Source of the DNA: Streptomyces spirodelae | GTDB taxonomy: Bacteria; Actinomycetota; Actinomycetes; Streptomycetales; Streptomycetaceae | Reading direction: 5' to 3' | DNA length: 64,000 nt | Assembly (NCBI RefSeq): GCF_017676385.1 | Contig: NZ_JAFFZN010000020.1 | Location: 62,001-126,000, forward strand | Shown here: positions 39,310 through 46,491 of the stretch, piece after piece | Position numbering within the stretch: the stretch's first letter is position 1 | Layout: the number at the start of each line of letters is the position of its first letter | Notes under the pieces: model-generated | What the model was told of the DNA's origin: nothing | The model's input: the letters and a program-made list of their open reading frames with translations, nothing else | Databases searched by the model: none | Program-made: the position numbers and the translations under genes

Positions 39310-40604
39310 ACGAGGACCGGTACGAGGACCCCTACGGGGCGCACCGGGGCGCGTACGACGGCGCCTCCGCGTATGACGGCTCCTACCAGGCGGCACACGA
39401 CGGGACGCATGACGCGACGTACAACGCGCCGTACGACGCCTCGTATGACCCGGCGGCCCCGGCGTACGACGTCACCTACGAGGTGACCCGGGCCGACGCA
39501 CCGCCGCCGCCCCACCTCCCGCAGCCGCCGCAGCTGTCACAGGGGGCCTCCTGGGACCCCGGCGTACGGCCCCATGAGGCACCGTCGGCGCACCAGCCGC
39601 TGCCCGAACCCGTCGGCACGCCCTGGCCCGGGGCTCCCGGACCCCTCCCACCGGAAGACCGCTCCGAACCGATGCCGATGCCCCAGCCCCAAGCCCAGCC
39701 ACAGCCACAGCCGCAACCGCAACCGCAGCCGGGACCCCGGCCTCAGCCTCAGCCCTACGGCGTGCAGGCTCCCGCCCCGGCCCCGCAGCCGCAGCCCGAC
39801 CCGGGCCCGGAGGCCGCCGGCGCACCGTCGGCCGTCGGCGTGCCGTCGGCACCGGCGGGGGCGCGGCAGCGCACCGGGTCGCCGATCATCGCGCCGGGCT
39901 TCCAGCCCGCGGCCGTCACCACGGTGCTGGCGGCGCTGCTCGCGGTCACCGCGCCGCTGGGGCAGGGGGCGCTCACCGGTGCCCTCGTACTTCTCCAGGC
40001 GCTGACAGCGGCGGGCTGGTATCGGCTGAACGGGATGTGGCCGGCCCGGCAGGGCATCGCGCTGGCGTTCGTCGCGGGGCTGACGGCCGACGCCGGGCTG
40101 CTGCTGACCGACGGCTCGGCGAACGCGCCGACGGTGCTGCTCGGCGCGGCAGGTGTCTGGTGCGTGCTCTCGCTCGTGCTGCAGTTGCGCAACAACTCCA
40201 GCCCCGACGAGCGCCTGTACGCGCTCACCGCGGGCTTCGCCGCCATCGGTCTGACCGTGCTGGCCGCCGGTCTGCTCCCCACCGAGCCCGACGCCGTGAC
40301 GGTGGGTGCGGCCGCCGTCGCGGTGGGAACGCTCGCACGCGCCGTTCCGCTGCCCGCCCCGGTCTCGGTGCTGTTCGCGCTCGCCGCTGCGGCGGGGGCC
40401 GGAGCTGCGACGGGCCAGCTCACGGGGGTGGACACGGTCCCGGGCGCGCTGACCGGCCTGGGCGCGGGCGTCTGTGCGCTGCTGGGCCTGCGGGTGGCCA
40501 GTTACGACTGGCCCTCCCGGTTCGTGCACATGACGGCGGGCGTCGCGCTCCCCCTCACCCTGGCCACTCCGGCGCTGTATCTGCTGGGCCGCAACCTGCT
40601 GTAA
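39306..40604 (+). CDS. Multi-spanning membrane protein with a long Pro/Gln-rich N-terminus
   Basis: A 432-residue protein. Residues 1-60 contain Tyr/Asp-rich repeats (YDGASAYDGSYQAAHDG), residues 60-190 are Pro/Gln-rich (PQAQPQPQPQPQPQP), then about seven or eight transmembrane helices follow (VTTVLAALLAVTAPLGQGAL; GIALAFVAGLTADAGLLLTD; TVLLGAAGVWCVLSLVLQL and others), and the protein ends at AGVALPLTLATPALYLLGRN. No enzymatic motif is seen. Coupled to the MoaD-like gene by a 4-nt overlap. Function unknown. Confidence 0.8.
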   Translation: MNEDRYEDPYGAHRGAYDGASAYDGSYQAAHDGTHDATYNAPYDASYDPAAPAYDVTYEVTRADAPPPPHLPQPPQLSQGASWDPGVRPHEAPSAHQPLPEPVGTPWPGAPGPLPPEDRSEPMPMPQPQAQPQPQPQPQPQPGPRPQPQPYGVQAPAPAPQPQPDPGPEAAGAPSAVGVPSAPAGARQRTGSPIIAPGFQPAAVTTVLAALLAVTAPLGQGALTGALVLLQALTAAGWYRLNGMWPARQGIALAFVAGLTADAGLLLTDGSANAPTVLLGAAGVWCVLSLVLQLRNNSSPDERLYALTAGFAAIGLTVLAAGLLPTEPDAVTVGAAAVAVGTLARAVPLPAPVSVLFALAAAAGAGAATGQLTGVDTVPGALTGLGAGVCALLGLRVASYDWPSRFVHMTAGVALPLTLATPALYLLGRNLL

Positions 40605-40738
40605 CAACGCCCCACCGACCTCGTCCGTCACACCAGCCCCTGGCCTGATACCGCTCCTTGCGGGTTACGCTCGCAGCTAGTCGGCCGACTTGGCCGACCG
40701 GCTCGTGGCCAGCCGACTCCTGGGGGGATACGGACGCG

Positions 40739-41455
40739 ATGCGCGCACTTCGCATACTGCTTGTGATCCTGGTGGTACTCGCCGGGCTCTTCGTGGCGGC
40801 CGACCGCGTCGCGGTGAACCTCGCGGAGGACGAGGTGGCGAAGAAGCTGAAGGGCCGGCTCGGTTCCGCCTCGTCCGGGGAACCGTCCGTGTCCATCGAG
40901 GGCTTCCCCTTCCTGACCCAGGTACTCGCCAAGGACCTTGACAAGGTGAAGGTCGAGGTCGAGGGCGTCACCGCCACCACCAGCGACCGCCAGGTGCGGC
41001 TGAGCAAGGTGAGCATGGAGGCCCGCGACGTGAAGCTGTCGAACAACTTCGGCTCCGCGGTCGCCGAGCGGGCCACCGGCACCGTGCATCTGTCCTACGC
41101 CGATCTGACCAAGGCGGCGGACGACGGCGTGCGGGTCAGCTACGGCGGCAAGAGCACTTCCGGCAAGGACCAGGTGAAGGTCAGCGCCGCGGTGGCCCTC
41201 CCGATGGTGGGCCGCACCCTGGAGCGGAGCGTCTACAGCACCGTCAGCGTGACGGGCGGCAACACGGTGCGGCTGCACGCCGACGAGGTTCCCGGCTCGA
41301 AGATCCCCGGCGTCGAGGAAGCGATCCGCAAGAAGATCGACTTCGATCGCACGATCGACCGGCTGCCCGAGGGGCTGAAGCTGGAGAAGGTCGAGACCAC
41401 GAAGGAAGGTGTGGACGTCTCCATGTCCGGCACGGATGTCCATCTGGCCGGCTGA
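40739..41455 (+). CDS. DUF2993 (LmeA-like) secreted/membrane-anchored protein
   Basis: A 238-residue protein anchored by one N-terminal helix (LRILLVILVVLAGLFVAADR). The DUF2993 signature is present: VSIEGFPFLTQVLAKDLDKV followed by VKVEVEGVTATTSDRQVRLS, and a beta-rich lipid-binding-like body with GVRVSYGGKS and a final DVSMSGTDVHLAG. The mycobacterial relative LmeA acts on lipomannan assembly; whether the Streptomyces protein does something similar is unknown. ATG start with GGGGGGAT about 9 nt upstream. Monocistronic, followed by a dispersed terminator-like element. Confidence 0.88.
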   Translation: MRALRILLVILVVLAGLFVAADRVAVNLAEDEVAKKLKGRLGSASSGEPSVSIEGFPFLTQVLAKDLDKVKVEVEGVTATTSDRQVRLSKVSMEARDVKLSNNFGSAVAERATGTVHLSYADLTKAADDGVRVSYGGKSTSGKDQVKVSAAVALPMVGRTLERSVYSTVSVTGGNTVRLHADEVPGSKIPGVEEAIRKKIDFDRTIDRLPEGLKLEKVETTKEGVDVSMSGTDVHLAG

Positions 41456-41534
41456 GCACACGGATGCCTTTCCGGCCGGCTGAGCAGGGGCTGCCCCTTG
41501 CTGCGCGTCGCAGGCTGTGGGCTTGTTGTGGTCA

Positions 41535-41594
41535 CTGGGGGCACCTCCCGGCCAGAGGCTGGGGGAGCAGTTCCCCGCGCCCCTGACGGGGCGC
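41535..41594. repeat. Dispersed intergenic element, full copy 2
   Basis: Begins CTGGGGGCACCTCCCGGCC, continues through an AGAGGCTGGGGGAGCAG tract and ends GCGCCCCTGACGGGGCGC with a terminal stem-loop. It is about 80 nt downstream of the DUF2993 gene, consistent with a terminator. Confidence 0.75.
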
Positions 41595-41715
41595 AGGCGC
41601 GAGACCTGACGTCCGGTATTCGAGACTGCGGGAGCCCGGGGCGCGTCACCCCGGCCCCTCCCCCCGCGATCACTCCCACATGGCGGACGAACCCGTCTCA
41701 CATCGCGGATCGGCG

Positions 41716-41745
41716 GTGACACGGGGCCGCCCTCGTCCTTACGAT
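41716..41745 (+). promoter_or_regulatory. Promoter of the Cys-leader/sulfurtransferase transcript
   Basis: GTGACA (41716-41721) and TACGAT (41740-41745) have an 18-bp spacer. The -10 hexamer lies 7 nt before the leader peptide ATG, placing the transcription start at or next to that ATG. Confidence 0.7.
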
Positions 41746-41752
41746 CGACCGT

Positions 41753-41836
41753 ATGAAGCGACAGGCGGACCTCACGAAGCGCCGGGCAGTGGACCTGTGC
41801 CGCATCGCCGCCATGCTCTGTCGCGGCTCCCGCTGA
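41753..41836 (+). CDS. Putative cysteine-attenuation leader peptide
   Basis: A 27-residue peptide (MKRQADLTKRRAVDLCRIAA and then MLCRGSR) with Cys at positions 16 and 23 late in the ORF. It resembles the putative leader peptides annotated upstream of actinobacterial sulfur-metabolism genes (pattern RR-x-V-D-L-C-R). It begins at the predicted transcription start (leaderless) and is followed by a 243-nt GC-rich stretch before the sulfurtransferase gene, enough for alternative hairpins. Ribosome stalling at the Cys codons when Cys-tRNA is scarce would allow read-through. Too short for usual gene calling. Confidence 0.7.
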   Translation: MKRQADLTKRRAVDLCRIAAMLCRGSR

Positions 41837-42079
41837 CCCGCTGACCGTCCGCGCGTTCCGCCGACGCACAGCGCCTCCGGCGCCGCCCCCGCAGCGCGCC
41901 GCAGAGCAGTTCCGCATACGACTCCGCGCGCACCGCAGCGCGCACGGCGCACGGCGCACAGCAACGGCCACACGACATCGTGCGCCCGGCCCACAACGGC
42001 GCCGCCGGTGCCGCCGCGTACGCGTACCCCTGTTCGCCCGCCTTCCGCCGCATCCACCCACCTCACGAGGAGAGACAGC

Positions 42080-42916
42080 ATGAGCCGCAGCGACGTTCTG
42101 GTCGACGCCGACTGGGTCGAGGCCCACATCGACGACCCGAAGGTGGTGATCGTCGAGGTCGACGAGGACACCTCGGCCTACGACAAGAACCACATCAAGA
42201 ACGCGATCCGCATCGACTGGAAGCAGGACCTCCAGGACCCGGTGCGCCGCGACTTCGTGGATCAGGAAGGCTTCGAGAAGCTGCTGTCCGCCAAGGGCAT
42301 CGCCAACGACGACACCGTCGTGCTCTACGGCGGCAACAACAACTGGTTCGCCGCCTACGCCTACTGGTACTTCAAGCTCTACGGCCACCAGGACGTCAAG
42401 CTCCTCGACGGCGGCCGCAAGAAGTGGGAGCTGGACTCCCGCGACCTGGTCGCCGAGGTGCCCGAGCGCCCGGCCACCGCGTACAAGGCCAAGCCGCAGG
42501 ACACCTCCATCCGCGCCTTCCGCGACGAGGTCGTCGACGCGATCGGCAGCAAGAATCTGGTGGACGTGCGCTCTCCCGACGAGTTCAGCGGCAAGCTGCT
42601 GGCCCCGGCCCACCTGCCGCAGGAGCAGTCGCAGCGTCCGGGCCACGTGCCCAGCGCCCGCAACATCCCCTGGTCGAAGTCGGCCAACGACGACGGCACC
42701 TTCAAGTCCGACGACGAGCTCACGGAGCTGTACCAGGCCGAGGGCGTCGACCTGGGCAAGGACACCATCGCCTACTGCCGCATCGGTGAGCGCTCCGCGC
42801 ACACCTGGTTCGTGCTCCACGAGCTGCTGGGCCAGGAGAACGTCAAGAACTACGACGGTTCCTGGACCGAGTACGGCTCGCTCGTCGGCGTCCCCGTCGA
42901 GCTCGGCTCCAACTGA
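42080..42916 (+). CDS. cysA: Thiosulfate sulfurtransferase (two rhodanese domains)
   Basis: Transfers sulfane sulfur from thiosulfate to cyanide or thiol acceptors; in actinobacteria it feeds cysteine and thiouridine pathways. 278 aa with two rhodanese domains: an inactive N-terminal one and a C-terminal one with the catalytic Cys233 in YCRIGERSAHTWF (CR-x-G-x-R active loop). The block LLDGGRKKWELDSRDLVAEV is typical of actinobacterial CysA2/SseA-type enzymes. ATG start with GAGGAGAG 6 nt upstream. Followed 51 nt later by the SseC-like gene. Expression is probably controlled by the upstream leader peptide. Confidence 0.95.
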   Translation: MSRSDVLVDADWVEAHIDDPKVVIVEVDEDTSAYDKNHIKNAIRIDWKQDLQDPVRRDFVDQEGFEKLLSAKGIANDDTVVLYGGNNNWFAAYAYWYFKLYGHQDVKLLDGGRKKWELDSRDLVAEVPERPATAYKAKPQDTSIRAFRDEVVDAIGSKNLVDVRSPDEFSGKLLAPAHLPQEQSQRPGHVPSARNIPWSKSANDDGTFKSDDELTELYQAEGVDLGKDTIAYCRIGERSAHTWFVLHELLGQENVKNYDGSWTEYGSLVGVPVELGSN

Positions 42917-42967
42917 CCCTCGCGGCCACCGCGGGCCCTCCCCTCCCTCCCGAAAGGACCCCCTCTG

Positions 42968-43255
42968 ATGTGCGGAGCACAGACCGGCGGCCCCGACGCC
43001 TCCACCATCAAGCCCGGTGAGACCACCATCCAGGGCAGCGTGACCCGTGACGGGGAGCCCGTCACCGGTTACGTGCGGCTGCTGGACTCGACCGGTGAGT
43101 TCACCGCGGAGGTTCCGACCTCCGCCACCGGCCAGTTCCGCTTCTACGCGGCCGAGGGCACCTGGACGGTCCGCGCGCTGGTGCCCGGCGGCACCGCCGA
43201 CCGGACCGTTGTGGCCCAGGACGGCGGGCTCGCCGAGGTCACCATCGCGGTCTGA
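42968..43255 (+). CDS. DUF1416 (SseC-like) protein
   Basis: A 95-residue beta-sandwich protein of DUF1416: MCGAQTGGPDASTIKPGETT with a conserved Cys2, GSVTRDGEPVTGYVRLLDS and FYAAEGTWTVRALVPGG. The mycobacterial homologue SseC is encoded next to cysA2/cysA3, so the linkage is conserved and a role in sulfur transfer is likely, with Cys2 as a possible sulfur carrier (inference). Start ATG with GAAAGGA about 9 nt upstream. Last gene of the cysA unit; a perfect 18-bp terminator follows. Confidence 0.9.
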   Translation: MCGAQTGGPDASTIKPGETTIQGSVTRDGEPVTGYVRLLDSTGEFTAEVPTSATGQFRFYAAEGTWTVRALVPGGTADRTVVAQDGGLAEVTIAV

Positions 43256-43271
43256 CCCAGCTCTTCCCCCC

Positions 43272-43321
43272 GGGGGCTCCGTCCCTGGGTCCCGGCGGCG
43301 GGGCCCAGGGACGGAGCCCCC
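43272..43321 (+). terminator. Terminator of the sulfurtransferase operon
   Basis: A perfect 18-bp stem (43272-43289 with 43304-43321; starts GGGGGCTCCGTCCCTGGG) and 14-nt loop, 16 nt after the DUF1416 stop. Confidence 0.95.
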
Positions 43322-43334
43322 ATATGCTTGACGT

Positions 43335-43703
43335 ATGGCATCCCGGAGCAAGCTCGTCATCAAGGTCACCGCGGGCGCGGACGCGCCCGAGAGGTGTTCG
43401 CAGGCATTCACGGTGGCCTCCGTCGCGGCGGCCAGCGGCACCGAAGTGAGCCTGTGGCTGACCGGCGAGTCCGCCTGGTTCGCCCTCCCGGGGCGCGCCG
43501 CGGAGTTCGAGCTGCCGCACGCGGCGCCGCTGCCCGATCTGATGGCAGCGGTCCAGGCGGGCGGCCGTATCACCCTGTGCACCCAGTGCGCGGCCCGCAG
43601 GGGCATCGAGGAGAAGGACGTCATCGAAGGGGTCCGCATCGCGGGCGCTCAGCTGTTCGTGAGCGAGATCATGCCCGAGGGCGTGCAGGCCCTCGTCTAC
43701 TGA
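43335..43703 (+). CDS. DsrE-family sulfur-relay-like protein
   Basis: A 122-residue DsrE/DsrF-like protein: SKLVIKVTAGADAPERCSQA, GTEVSLWLTGESAWFALPG and GGRITLCTQCAARRGIEEKD with two Cys in CTQC and a third in ERCSQ. Family members carry persulfide sulfur, which fits the neighbouring sulfurtransferase operon. TATGCT (43323-43328) lies 6 nt before the ATG and overlaps the end of the preceding terminator, so it is a separate, probably leaderless transcript. Confidence 0.88.
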   Translation: MASRSKLVIKVTAGADAPERCSQAFTVASVAAASGTEVSLWLTGESAWFALPGRAAEFELPHAAPLPDLMAAVQAGGRITLCTQCAARRGIEEKDVIEGVRIAGAQLFVSEIMPEGVQALVY

Positions 43704-43869
43704 GTCGTGCGCCGAGTCGTTTGCCGAGTCGCTCACTGGGGCGTCTGCTGGGGCGTCTGCAGAGGCCACTGGCCGAGGGCTCCGCTGAGGGACCCCTCAC
43801 AGGGCCGTTCCCGGCGACCACGACTAGACTCGGTCGCGTCACCGAACACCGCGCAAGGAGACCCACCCC

Positions 43870-43971
43870 GTGCTTGAGGCATTCTTCACCGCCCTGATGG
43901 TCCTGGTCTGCATCGGCACCGTGGCCTTCGCGGGGCTGACCTTCAAGAAGCTCTACCAGGGCCAGCGCTGA
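43870..43971 (+). CDS. 33-residue single-span membrane protein
   Basis: A conserved-looking miniprotein: LEAFFTALMVLVCIGTVAFA then GLTFKKLYQGQR, one transmembrane helix with a basic C-terminal tail. GTG start with AAGGAGA 8 nt upstream, a very strong site. It lies 41 nt upstream of the nitrobindin-like gene and may be translated from the same mRNA. Function unknown; similar tiny proteins are found at this place in other Streptomyces, as I recall. Confidence 0.7.
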   Translation: MLEAFFTALMVLVCIGTVAFAGLTFKKLYQGQR

Positions 43972-44012
43972 GCGCTCGCCACCCCCGCCACAGCTAGGGA
44001 TCGACCAGCTCC

Positions 44013-44600
44013 ATGATCGAGATTCCGTCCGACCTCCACCCGGACCTCGTCCCCCTCGCCTTCCTCCTCGGCAACTGGACCGGGGCCGGCGTGGCCGCGC
44101 TCGAAACCACGCAGAGCGGCGAGCAGGGCGAGGAGAGCAAGTGCAATTTCGGGCAGGAGCTCACCTTCACCCACGACGGGCGTGACTTCCTGGAGTACAC
44201 CTCGCACTCCTGGGAGCTGGACGCCGAGGGGAAGAAGGTCCGACCGCTGGAGACGGAGACGGGCTACTGGCGGATCGACAAGGACCGCAAGGTCGAGGTC
44301 GTGATGATCCGCGATCAGGGCATCGCGGAGGTCTGGTACGGCGAGCTGGCCGAGAAGAAGCCCCAGATCGATCTGGCGACCGACGCGGTGGCCCGCACCG
44401 CCGCCGCGGGCGAGTACAGCGGTGGCAAGCGGCTGTACGGCTATGTGAACGGCGACCTGATGTGGGTGGGCGAGAAGGCCACGCCCCAGGTGCCGCTGCG
44501 GCCTTATATGTCGGCGCATCTGAAGAAGATCGTCGACCCCAAGGAATGGGCCAAGGACGTCGTGGATCTTCCCGACGACGGAATCGCTTTTTTCCGCTGA
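44013..44600 (+). CDS. Nitrobindin/FABP-family heme-binding-like protein
   Basis: A 195-residue beta-barrel of the DUF1794 (nitrobindin) family. The signature GxWxGxG appears as LLGNWTGAGVAAL, followed by FGQELTFTHDGRDFLEYTSH, ETGYWRIDKDRKVEVVMIRD and VNGDLMWVGEKATPQ. Ferric-heme nitrobindins detoxify peroxynitrite; the distal His that binds heme in proven members is not obvious at the usual C-terminal place here, so heme binding is likely but not certain. Start ATG; a TAGGGA stands 12 nt upstream and Shine-Dalgarno is weak. Confidence 0.88.
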   Translation: MIEIPSDLHPDLVPLAFLLGNWTGAGVAALETTQSGEQGEESKCNFGQELTFTHDGRDFLEYTSHSWELDAEGKKVRPLETETGYWRIDKDRKVEVVMIRDQGIAEVWYGELAEKKPQIDLATDAVARTAAAGEYSGGKRLYGYVNGDLMWVGEKATPQVPLRPYMSAHLKKIVDPKEWAKDVVDLPDDGIAFFR

Positions 44601-44988
44601 CGCTTTTCGGGACTGCCGTCGGCAGACCGCTGCCCGGCTCGTTGATTGTTGTTTGCTGAACAGCCCCCCACCGGCCGGGAAACTGACAAGTCGTCGGACG
44701 TCTCGACGGTGTCACGATTGTGAAAGCTGTGAAATAGCGCCTTGTTCACGGCGGGGTTCGGGAACTCTCTTTCACCCCCGCGAGCGTGGCGAACCCCCAG
44801 GTCACAGCCTGCGCGAATGCATAGGGTCCCGTGCCGGTCGCCCTGCGTCGACAAGCTAATGCGTGCCTCCGAGTGATAAGAATGGCGTCAATCCATTCAC
44901 CGGCTCGAGTGCCGGCGAGGCCGAGCCGCGCGTTTCCCGCGCCCGCTCGCCGCTGCGCTCGGCTGCCCAACGGGGAAAAGGCACTTCT
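44601..44988. other. Promoter and 5' leader region of the wall protein gene
   Basis: 388 bp without a gene. Two direct TGTGAAA repeats (44719-44725, 44728-44734), a CCGGC-TCGAGT-GCCGG hairpin near 44901 and a long GC-rich leader up to the start were seen. No c-di-AMP riboswitch (ydaO/yuaA) consensus was recognised. Confidence 0.5.
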
Positions 44989-45843
44989 GTGAATCGTTCT
45001 CGCATTACTTCCGCCGCCGCCACCGCTGCGCTGCTCGGCGGACTCGGTGTCGCCCAACTGGCCACCGCAGCAGGCGCGTTCGCGTACGACAGCGGCGCCG
45101 ACCTCCACTCCGGTGCCGCGACCGGCTTCCTGTACAACCGGAGCACCGGCGAGGTCAAGGACGGCTTCTCGATCACGGTGGGCAACACCGGCCCCGAAGC
45201 CACCCGGGCAACCCTCACCGTCACGGGGGTCAAGAACGTCCACTTCGACACCCGTAAGAACGGCAACAAGCCGTCCTTCAAGCGGGACCTCGAAGGGGGC
45301 AAGGCGTACAACCACAACCTCACCGTCAAGTCCCTCAGCGAGAAGCAGGTCGTCGTCTCGTTCGACCTGAAGGCGGACAACGACGAGGCCGAGGTCGTCA
45401 ACATCCCGGGCTTCATCTCCGGCGAGAAGCAGACGCTGCGCACCAGCATCAAGGGCGACAAGCCGGACCCGGACACCAGCAACAACACCAAGACCATGAA
45501 GTACTCGGTCAACGCTCCGGACTGGAACCCCGACAAGCCCAAGCCGACCGAGAAGCCCACCCAGAAGCCGACCGAGAAGCCCTCCGACAAGCCGTCGAAG
45601 CCCTCGGAGCCCACGCAGAAGCCCACCAGCAAGCCGTCCAAGCCCAGCGACGACGCCTCCGACGCCAACACCCCGGCGCCGGCGGGCGGCTCCGACAAGG
45701 GCGACAGCGACAAGGGCGGCGACCTCGCCGAGACCGGCAGCAGTTCCAACACGCCGCTGCTCGTCGGCGGTGCGGGTGCGCTCGTCGTGATCGGTGGCCT
45801 GGCCGTCTTCGCCGCCAAGCGGAAGAAGGCCGGCCAGAACTGA
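44989..45843 (+). CDS. Cell-wall-anchored protein with LAETG sorting signal
   Basis: A 284-residue exported protein. A Sec signal peptide (about 1-32, ending QLATAAGAFA) is followed by a domain of about 145 residues (TGFLYNRSTGEVKDGFSITV; FDTRKNGNKPSFKRDLEGG), then a Pro/Lys-rich wall spacer (residues 175-230, KPTEKPTQKPTEKPSDKPSK), and a C-terminal sorting signal: LAETG, a hydrophobic helix (TPLLVGGAGALVVIGGLAVF) and a KRKKAGQN tail. LAxTG is the class E sortase recognition motif known for Streptomyces chaplins. GTG start with AAAGG about 9 nt upstream. Ligand and role unknown. Confidence 0.92.
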   Translation: MNRSRITSAAATAALLGGLGVAQLATAAGAFAYDSGADLHSGAATGFLYNRSTGEVKDGFSITVGNTGPEATRATLTVTGVKNVHFDTRKNGNKPSFKRDLEGGKAYNHNLTVKSLSEKQVVVSFDLKADNDEAEVVNIPGFISGEKQTLRTSIKGDKPDPDTSNNTKTMKYSVNAPDWNPDKPKPTEKPTQKPTEKPSDKPSKPSEPTQKPTSKPSKPSDDASDANTPAPAGGSDKGDSDKGGDLAETGSSSNTPLLVGGAGALVVIGGLAVFAAKRKKAGQN

Positions 45844-45920
45844 TCGCCTTCTTCTTCCAGTAGCGCGGGTCCGGGTGCCACGGGGGCACCCGGGCCCGCG
45901 CCGCTTCTACACTGGACCCC

Positions 45921-46472
45921 GTGGCTACCACCGACTGGCAGAGCGACCTCAGGGCGCGCGGATACCGGCTCACTCCGCAGCGCCAGCTCGTGCTGGAGGC
46001 CGTGGACAAGCTGGAGCACTCGACCCCCGACGACATCCTCGCCGAGGTCCGCCGCACGGCCGGCAGCGTCAACATCTCGACGGTCTACCGCACGCTGGAG
46101 CTGCTGGAGGAGCTGGGCCTGGTCTCCCACGCGCACCTCGGGCACGGCGCGCCCACCTACCACCTGGCCGACCGGCATCACCATATGCACCTGGTCTGCC
46201 GGGACTGCACCGATGTCATCGAGGCCGATCTGTCCGTCGCCGAGCCCTTCACCACGGCCCTGCGGGAACGCTTCGGCTTCGAGACGGACATGAAGCACTT
46301 CGCGATCTTCGGGCAGTGCGAGAAGTGCGGCGCGGAGTCCGGCGGGGCCGCCGGTGCCGAGGGGGACGCCGGTGCCGACGGGGACGACGCCGACGGGGAC
46401 CACGGTGCCGAGGGGGACCGCCAGGGCGGCGGGACCGGACCGGCCGCCGGCAAGCCGCGGGGCGCCGCGTAG
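45921..46472 (+). CDS. nur: Fur-family nickel-responsive regulator Nur
   Basis: Represses sodF and nickel-uptake genes and favours sodN with nickel in Streptomyces. The first 138 residues (RARGYRLTPQRQLVLEAVDK; SVNISTVYRTLELLEELGLV; LADRHHHMHLVCRDCTDVIE; CEKCGAE) match Nur almost throughout: winged helix, the HHHMH metal site and two CxxC structural zinc sites. A 45-residue acidic, Gly/Asp-rich tail (DGDDADGDHGAEGDR) is longer than in S. coelicolor Nur. GTG start; TACACT (45908-45913) 7 nt before, so leaderless. It is the strongest candidate for a Nur assignment among Fur homologues here. Confidence 0.93.
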   Translation: MATTDWQSDLRARGYRLTPQRQLVLEAVDKLEHSTPDDILAEVRRTAGSVNISTVYRTLELLEELGLVSHAHLGHGAPTYHLADRHHHMHLVCRDCTDVIEADLSVAEPFTTALRERFGFETDMKHFAIFGQCEKCGAESGGAAGAEGDAGADGDDADGDHGAEGDRQGGGTGPAAGKPRGAA

Positions 46473-46491
46473 CCCGTCGTAGGCTGGGCGT

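Noticed and set aside
39537..43639. Very long minus-strand open frames opposite the DUF2993, cysA and membrane-protein genes
   Set aside because: They are antisense shadows: no recognisable family, low-complexity Arg/Gly/Ala composition, no ribosome binding site, and the sense genes have clear domains.
44601..44988. c-di-AMP (ydaO/yuaA) riboswitch upstream of the wall protein
   Set aside because: The conserved blocks of that riboswitch were not recognised in the leader.
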